Assembly: GCA_050742535.1 (NCBI GenBank)
Contig: JBOGIQ010000278.1
Span: 1 to 8,254 of the forward strand
DNA length: 8,254 nucleotides
Origin: Gp6-AA40 sp050742535
Lineage (GTDB): Bacteria > Acidobacteriota > Vicinamibacteria > Vicinamibacterales > UBA2999
Reading direction: 5' to 3'
Shown: one piece after another, positions 4,531-8,254 of the stretch
How positions within the stretch are numbered: the first letter of the stretch is position 1
How the letters are laid out: every line of letters starts with the position of its first letter
Made by a program: the position numbers and the translations under genes
The notes under the pieces: generated by a model
The model's input: the letters and a program-made list of their open reading frames with translations, nothing else
Told to the model about the DNA's origin: nothing
The model's database searches: none

Positions 4531-5291
4531 AACTTCCCGAACATCGCCAACGCCATGGCCAGCCCGACGACCACCACGGTATGGCGGACCGCGGTCTGGC
4601 CGGCGCGGCGCGCCGTCCCGGCGCCGATCAGCGCACCGACGCTGGCGCCAGCCGCCATCAGCAGCGCGTCCTCCCATCGAATCAGGTCGGTGAAGATCAG
4701 GTACACGATCGCGATGCCGTTGATCGCCACGGCCAGCAGATTCTTGAGCCCGTTCATCTGATGGATGTCGGTGTGCCCCATCAGGCTGAGCGCGGCCAGC
4801 ATCATGATGCCGATGCCAGCGCCGAAATACCCTCCGTAGATTCCGACCACCAGCTGAAACAGCATCGTCCATGACAGCCAGTGCGAGCGGGCGTGGTGCA
4901 GTGCGGTCAGATTGAAACGGCGCTGCAGGCGGTCCTGCGCCATGAACAGGAAGGTCGCGAACAGGATCAGGACCGGGATCAACCGCTCGAACAGGTCAGG
5001 CGGCGTGATCGTGAGCAGGACCGCGCCGGTCAAGCCGCCGATGAGGCTCGGCACGATCAGCGCGTACACACGCGGATCGGCCTGCCGCATCTCGCGCCGG
5101 TACCCCCAGGCGCCGCTGAGCGACCCCGGCCAGAGAGCGACAGTGCTGGTGGCGTTGGCGTTGAGGGCTGGAACTCCAAGCCAGATGAGGGTGGGCACCG
5201 TGAGAAGCGTTCCGCCGCCGGCAACTGAATTGATGGCCCCGCCGGCACAGGCGGCGAGGAAAACGAGCAGCTGGTGCACCTGCGCAAGCAT
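4527..5291 (-). CDS. TauE/SafE-family sulfite/sulfonate exporter-like permease (254 aa)
   Basis: This is a polytopic inner-membrane protein of the TauE/SafE (formerly DUF81) family, whose characterised members export sulfite, sulfoacetate or related organosulfur anions. The family's repeated halves are visible: GGAINSVAGGGTLLTVPTL at residues 17-35 with LNANATSTVAL at 43-53, and the second-half counterpart GIYGGYFGAGIGIMML at 150-165 with MNGLKNLLAVAIN at 179-191. About seven to eight hydrophobic segments span the length, and 254 aa is typical. The start at 5291 is preceded by AAAGG at short spacing. Its TGA overlaps the coaA ATG, so the two are one unit with the permease first. The transported substrate cannot be read from sequence and no sulfur-metabolism gene is nearby. 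Confidence 0.9.
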   Translation of the reverse strand: MLAQVHQLLVFLAACAGGAINSVAGGGTLLTVPTLIWLGVPALNANATSTVALWPGSLSGAWGYRREMRQADPRVYALIVPSLIGGLTGAVLLTITPPDLFERLIPVLILFATFLFMAQDRLQRRFNLTALHHARSHWLSWTMLFQLVVGIYGGYFGAGIGIMMLAALSLMGHTDIHQMNGLKNLLAVAINGIAIVYLIFTDLIRWEDALLMAAGASVGALIGAGTARRAGQTAVRHTVVVVGLAMALAMFGKL

Positions 5292-5370
5292 ACGGCCTTT
5301 TGGAAGGACGCTGAGCTGTCGTTTACGAGTGACACGCGTGCAGGCACGCTAATACATCCCGACCTCGACC

Positions 5371-5420
5371 GCTGGCGCGGCCTTTGCCCTCGGCCTGGGC
5401 GCATTCTCGAATGCGCCAGC
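5371..5420. repeat. Competing inverted repeats upstream of the beta-barrel gene
   Basis: GGCGCATTC (5398-5406) and GAATGCGCC (5409-5417) form a 9-bp hairpin with a 2-nt centre. The right arm also belongs to GCGCCAGC (5413-5420), which is fully complementary to GCTGGCGC at 5371-5378, so the two pairings exclude each other. The region is the leader between the divergent permease and beta-barrel genes (5292-5478). It may be an operator dyad or alternative leader structure. The arms are GC-rich and chance pairing is possible. Confidence 0.4.
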
Positions 5421-5464
5421 GCGGATTTCGTGGGGGCGCGAGTCCCAGGGTTGCGCTGTGCCAC

Positions 5465-5470
5465 GGAGGG
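5465..5470 (+). promoter_or_regulatory. Ribosome binding site deciding the 5479 start
   Basis: GGAGGG stands 8 nt before ATG 5479. The in-frame GTG at 5458 lies upstream of this site and would add seven charged residues before the signal peptide, so 5479 is preferred. Confidence 0.7.
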
Positions 5471-5478
5471 TTCAGACG

Positions 5479-6237
5479 ATGCGATGCTGCCTCACCCTGT
5501 TGGTTAAAGGGCTGCTTGTCCTGACGGTGGCCGCCCCGGCTGCGGCCCAGAACAGCCCGGTCCCACGGCCGGCGCCGGACTTTCTCTTCGAAAAGCCGCA
5601 TGCCTCGGTCACTGTTCGCGGAAGCTGGCTCTTCACCCGCGCCAACAGCGATTGGTACGACTTCGTGACGGATCTGTTGACCGTCGAGTCAAAAGACTTC
5701 AACGCCCCCGGATTCGGACTCGACGTCAACGTGCCGATGACCGACCGTCTCGAGGCGCAGGCGTCGTTCGACTTCAGCCGTTCGAGCACGTTGTCCGAGT
5801 ACCGGGACTTCGTCGACAACAACCGGCTTCCGATCCAGCAGACCACCAGCCTGCGCGAGCTGAACATCGGCGGCAACATCCGCTACCTGCTTGTGGACCG
5901 CGGGCAGCAGGTGAGCCGGCTCGCGTGGGTGCCGCGGCGGTTCGTTCCGTTCGTCGGCGCCGGCGCCGGAGCCTTCAATTACAAGCTGCAGCAGACCGGC
6001 GACTTCATCGACTTCCAGGATTCGTCGGTATTTGGCGACGACTTCGTCTCGAACGGGTGGGCACCGAGCGCACAGGTTTTCGGCGGTGTCGACGTGCGCG
6101 TGTTCAAGCGGGTGTATATGACCGTTGATGGCCGATACCTGTGGTCGGATGCCGATCTCGGGCGCGATTTCATCGGCTTTGAACCGCTCGACCTGGCGGG
6201 CTTTCGCCTGTCGGCTGGCGTGAACTTCAATTTTTGA
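5479..6237 (+). CDS. Outer-membrane beta-barrel protein (252 aa)
   Basis: Residues 1-24 are a signal peptide ending AAPAAAQ. The mature protein shows alternating polar/aromatic strands, such as HASVTVRGSWLFTR, RLEAQASFDFSR, LRELNIGGNIRYLLV, RFVPFVGAGAGAFNYKL and VYMTVDGRYLWSDADLG. It ends RLSAGVNFNF, a C-terminal phenylalanine strand typical of proteins assembled into the outer membrane by BamA. The size fits an eight-strand OmpA/OmpW-like barrel without a periplasmic domain. Such proteins act as small porins, adhesins or structural proteins; the exact role is unknown. It is followed after 34 nt by a secreted protein gene on the same strand, probably co-transcribed. Its leader carries competing inverted repeats at 5371-5420. 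Confidence 0.85.
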   Translation: MRCCLTLLVKGLLVLTVAAPAAAQNSPVPRPAPDFLFEKPHASVTVRGSWLFTRANSDWYDFVTDLLTVESKDFNAPGFGLDVNVPMTDRLEAQASFDFSRSSTLSEYRDFVDNNRLPIQQTTSLRELNIGGNIRYLLVDRGQQVSRLAWVPRRFVPFVGAGAGAFNYKLQQTGDFIDFQDSSVFGDDFVSNGWAPSAQVFGGVDVRVFKRVYMTVDGRYLWSDADLGRDFIGFEPLDLAGFRLSAGVNFNF

Positions 6238-6260
6238 TTTTTGACAAGTGATCAGTGATT

Positions 6261-6266
6261 GGGGAG
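6261..6266 (+). promoter_or_regulatory. Ribosome binding site deciding the 6272 start
   Basis: GGGGAG is 5 nt before ATG 6272, which opens directly into a signal peptide. The in-frame GTG at 6248 is upstream of this site and would add eight residues that do not belong to a signal peptide. Confidence 0.7.
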
Positions 6267-6271
6267 TTGAT

Positions 6272-7525
6272 ATGAGATCAGCCCTGCTCGTCGCCGTATT
6301 CGCCCTGCTCGCCGTTCCGGCGCGCGCACAGACGAACGACATGCGCTGGGAGCCGTGGCTGGGCTGCTGGAACCTGGCGGTGGACAACCTCCGTCCGCGC
6401 GAAGCACCGGAAGACGTGGCGGGGCCCGCCGCGCCTCGTCCGGCCACCACGATCGACGGCGCTCCGCGCGTGTGCGTGAGCCGCACGCCCGACGGCGCCC
6501 GATTCGAAACGACGGTCGGCCCGCAAACCGCAATCGATCAAACGATCGTCGCCGACGCGGCTGCGCACCCTGTGAACGACGGAGAGTGTTCAGGTACACA
6601 GCGCAGTGAATGGTCGAAGAACGGTCTGCGGCTTTACTCGTCGGCGGAGATCAGGTGCAAGGGCGATGCTGGTCTCCGCAACGTCTCGGGGTTATCGCTC
6701 ATCGCCCCGAACGGCAACTGGCTCGACATTCAGGCGGTCAGAATCGGCGATCGGGAGACGGTACGCGTCAAGCGGTACTCCCGCGCGCCCGATTCCCCCG
6801 GGGCGGCGCGTCCGAATGTCGCTGGCTCGCGGCTGACGCTCGACGAGGTGAAGGAAGCCGGCAGCAAAGTCTCGTCCGGTGCGCTCGAGGCGGCGCTCAT
6901 CGAGACGCTCGCCGGGTTCGATCTGAACAGCAAGAAAGTGATGGACCTGGCATCCGCCGGGGTGCCTGAACCGGTGATCGACCTCGTGATCGCACTGTCC
7001 TATCCCGACAAGTTCGTGATTCAGCGCCTTGCGCAGGTCGCGCCGTCGGGGCAGACCACCTACGCGCGGGATCCGTTCATGATCGGCCCCTTTTCGACGC
7101 CGTTTTTCTACGACGGCTATTACTACGGGTCGCCGTACTTCTACGAGCCGTTCGGCTACCGCGGCTACGCGGTCTTTGGGTACGGGCCAACGTTCGTCGT
7201 GGAGGGTGTCGATCCCGGCGGCAGACCCAGCGGGTCGGCGACGGGAACAGGACGCGTCGTCAACGGCATGGGATACACGCGCGTAACGACGCGACCGGAC
7301 GCCGCATCGAGTTCCGAGGCGCCGGCGAGAGCCGCGTCGAGATCGTCAGGCGCGTCCGCCGCGCCGCGTGACACGTCTTCCAGTTCGTCCTCCGGCTCCT
7401 CGTCTTCCGGCTCGTCGTCCTCCGGCTCGTCGTCGGGCTCGTCCGGAGGTGGAACTTCGTCCCCGGCCGGGAATTCGAGCGGCAGGGATTCCAGCGATAC
7501 GGGCCGGACGGCCGTCCCGCGCTAA
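6272..7525 (+). CDS. Secreted four-cysteine protein with aromatic-rich region and Ser/Gly repeat tail (417 aa)
   Basis: Residues 1-20 are a signal peptide (ends VPARAQ). The mature protein has four parts. Residues 21-180 form a beta-rich region opening with WEPWLGCW and containing four cysteines (C32, C68, C106, C129), enough for two disulfides in the periplasm. Residues 187-250 are helical (LTLDEVKEAG...VPEPVIDLVIALSYPDKF), a segment style seen in uncharacterised acidobacterial exported proteins. Residues about 264-310 are rich in Tyr, Phe and Gly (FFYDGYYYGSPYFYEPFGY). The C-terminus is a disordered tail with in-frame SSSGS repeats at 372-386. No enzyme motif is visible. It follows the beta-barrel gene by 34 nt, suggesting an envelope-associated partner. 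Its TAA overlaps the convergent gene at 7522-7525. Family not identified. Confidence 0.8.
   Translation: MRSALLVAVFALLAVPARAQTNDMRWEPWLGCWNLAVDNLRPREAPEDVAGPAAPRPATTIDGAPRVCVSRTPDGARFETTVGPQTAIDQTIVADAAAHPVNDGECSGTQRSEWSKNGLRLYSSAEIRCKGDAGLRNVSGLSLIAPNGNWLDIQAVRIGDRETVRVKRYSRAPDSPGAARPNVAGSRLTLDEVKEAGSKVSSGALEAALIETLAGFDLNSKKVMDLASAGVPEPVIDLVIALSYPDKFVIQRLAQVAPSGQTTYARDPFMIGPFSTPFFYDGYYYGSPYFYEPFGYRGYAVFGYGPTFVVEGVDPGGRPSGSATGTGRVVNGMGYTRVTTRPDAASSSEAPARAASRSSGASAAPRDTSSSSSSGSSSSGSSSSGSSSGSSGGGTSSPAGNSSGRDSSDTGRTAVPR
7385..7441 (+). repeat. In-frame 15-bp tandem repeat coding SSSGS
   Basis: Three units of TCGTCYTCCGGCTCS (7385-7399, 7400-7414, 7415-7429) are followed by a 12-nt partial copy (7430-7441). 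The unit length is a multiple of three and each copy reads Ser-Ser-Ser-Gly-Ser in the secreted protein. Slippage would change tail length without breaking the frame. Confidence 0.85.
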
Positions 7526-8037
7526 CCGAGCCCCGCCTGCAGCTGCACCAGCAGCGCACCGGGTCGTGTGTGAAACGCGACCCGGTGCAGCAGTCCCAAC
7601 GCCTCGTCGAGCCCGCGCTGCCTCAGTAACGTTTGCAGATCCACCACAATCACGTCGCGATCGATCTGAATGCCCGGCGGCATTGTTTTGATGTACCCGG
7701 CAATCACCCTCGCGATCACCGTCAGCGGTCCGCTGGACGGCAGCGACCATCGCAGCCACAGAGAGGCGTCACGTGGCAGATCGGGCTGCCGTTCGATTCT
7801 CAATCCAACCGGAATGGAGGGCAGAAGGCGGGTCCGCGGCTCGACACGCACGATCGCTTCGTCGGCGTCGAGGAACGTTACGTGGACCGACGCAATGTGC
7901 GGGTGATCCGCCAGCCGCCGGGCAATGAAGCGATTGACGAGCGTCTCCCTGATCGGGATCTCGCCCACCAGGGAGGTTCCGGCAATCTCACCCGGCTCGA
8001 TCCCCCATCGCTGAAACAGTTCGTTCAGTTTCTGCAT
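7522..8037 (-). CDS. Conserved-looking hypothetical protein (171 aa)
   Basis: I do not recognise a named family. The protein has no signal peptide and no clear transmembrane helix, so it is probably cytoplasmic or peripheral. It begins with an amphipathic helix (MQKLNELFQRWGIEPGEI). GEIPIRETLVNRFIARRLA at residues 25-43 follows, then alternating strands (IASVHVTFLDADEAIVRVEPR, IPVGLRIERQPDLP, ASLWLRWSLP) and a semi-hydrophobic segment near 102-118. It ends with IQIDRDVIVVDLQTLL and FHTRPGALLVQLQAGL. The repeated beta-strand pattern around 'LvnrfIA..L' suggests a lipid- or ligand-cradling beta sheet, but that is only an impression. There is one usable ATG (8037) with a weak RBS. It is convergent with the secreted protein gene and overlaps it by 4 nt. 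Coding bias and frame length support a real gene. Confidence 0.7.
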   Translation of the reverse strand: MQKLNELFQRWGIEPGEIAGTSLVGEIPIRETLVNRFIARRLADHPHIASVHVTFLDADEAIVRVEPRTRLLPSIPVGLRIERQPDLPRDASLWLRWSLPSSGPLTVIARVIAGYIKTMPPGIQIDRDVIVVDLQTLLRQRGLDEALGLLHRVAFHTRPGALLVQLQAGLG

Positions 8038-8050
8038 TTGCCGACGTAGT

Positions 8051-8068
8051 GCCCGCCTTCAGTCGGGC
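8051..8068. repeat. Imperfect palindrome, possible dispersed intergenic repeat
   Basis: GCCCG (8051-8055) and CGGGC (8064-8068) pair, and the inner bases CT/AG can extend the stem past one mismatch. The string GCCCGCCTTCAGTCGGGC looks like a decayed copy of the CCCGCCTTCAGGCGGG-type palindromes common between genes in some soil bacteria. It lies in the divergent gap 8038-8156, which otherwise shows no clear promoter. Confidence 0.35.
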
Positions 8069-8156
8069 CCGGATGCAAACCGCGTGGTTCGCCGCTGCGT
8101 CCATATTGCCGGAACATCTGATCGTTCAGGGCGTAAGATTCCGTGGAGTCATTTTG

Positions 8157-8254
8157 ATGCGACCTTTTGCTCAGGCGTTTGCCGGCCTCCTTCTGGCCAT
8201 CGCCACGGTTGCGGCCGTGGCCGCGCAGCCACCCGGACCCGCACAGGGTGTGCC
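8157..8254 (+). CDS. Exported protein, N-terminus only (truncated by window end)
   Basis: The ATG at 8157 is preceded by GGAG (8145-8148) with 8 nt spacing. The 32 complete codons visible read as a Sec signal peptide: MRPFAQAFAGLLLAIATVAA, then VAAQPPGPAQGV, with cleavage likely after the AAVAA region near residue 23. The Pro-rich start of the mature protein resembles other exported proteins in this window. The gene runs off the edge, so nothing can be said about function. It diverges from the gene at 7522-8037 across 119 nt. Confidence 0.65.
   Translation, partial: MRPFAQAFAGLLLAIATVAAVAAQPPGPAQGV

Noticed and set aside
3577..4872. Extended coaA reading frame starting inside the permease gene
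   Set aside because: The extra 114 residues are out-of-frame permease sequence; the ATG at 4530 gives the normal CoaA length and an ATGA junction.
5329..5355. GTGACA ... TAATAC as promoter of the beta-barrel gene
   Set aside because: The spacer is only 15 nt and the -10 matches poorly.
6241..6272. TTGACA after the beta-barrel stop as promoter of the secreted protein gene
   Set aside because: A -10 at normal spacing would fall on the Shine-Dalgarno site and start codon, and the sequence there does not match.

Overview
The window is GC-rich bacterial chromosome with densely packed genes on both strands. I infer an Acidobacteriota-type soil or sediment organism, most likely Vicinamibacteria-like. 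The grounds are a PadR regulator coupled to a small membrane protein whose N-terminus resembles the prefix domain of acidobacterial permeases, several secreted proteins whose signal peptides end in AxAQ, a stand-alone small winged-helix-like protein, and an 'EESFPASD' small membrane protein. This is inference from gene style; no rRNA or other phylogenetic marker is present. I see no tRNA, rRNA, CRISPR array, transposase, integrase or phage gene.

Layout. At 1-182 there is no gene, but there are two strong inverted repeats (19-49 and 109-155). At 183-404 (-) lies a small winged-helix-like protein whose last codons double as an intrinsic terminator. At 685-1074 (+) is a two-helix membrane protein with an EESFPASD motif. 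At 1153-2640 (+) is a secreted metallo-beta-lactamase-fold hydrolase with a complete set of metal ligands and a large N-terminal beta-rich domain. It converges, with a 7-nt gap, on a two-gene minus-strand unit: a PadR repressor (3154-3486) and a three-helix membrane protein (2648-3157), translationally coupled by ATGA. The PadR unit has a readable sigma70-type promoter covered by two nested inverted repeats, which makes autorepression very likely.

Next on the minus strand is another coupled pair, a TauE/SafE permease (4527-5291) followed by type I pantothenate kinase coaA (3577-4530). The first dozen codons of coaA look like a dispersed repeat element. Divergent from this pair, on the plus strand, are an outer-membrane beta-barrel protein (5479-6237) and a secreted protein with four cysteines, an aromatic-rich stretch and a Ser/Gly tail (6272-7525). 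These are probably one transcription unit. The secreted protein gene overlaps the end of a minus-strand gene of unknown function (7522-8037) by 4 nt. The window ends in the signal peptide of another exported protein (8157 onward).

Most of the window is an ordinary mosaic of housekeeping, envelope and regulatory genes. I find no convincing new multi-gene system. The best leads are the nested PadR operator with its tandem 9-mer flank, the repeat-derived N-terminus of CoaA, the beta-rich/MBL fusion, and the terminator built into a coding sequence.
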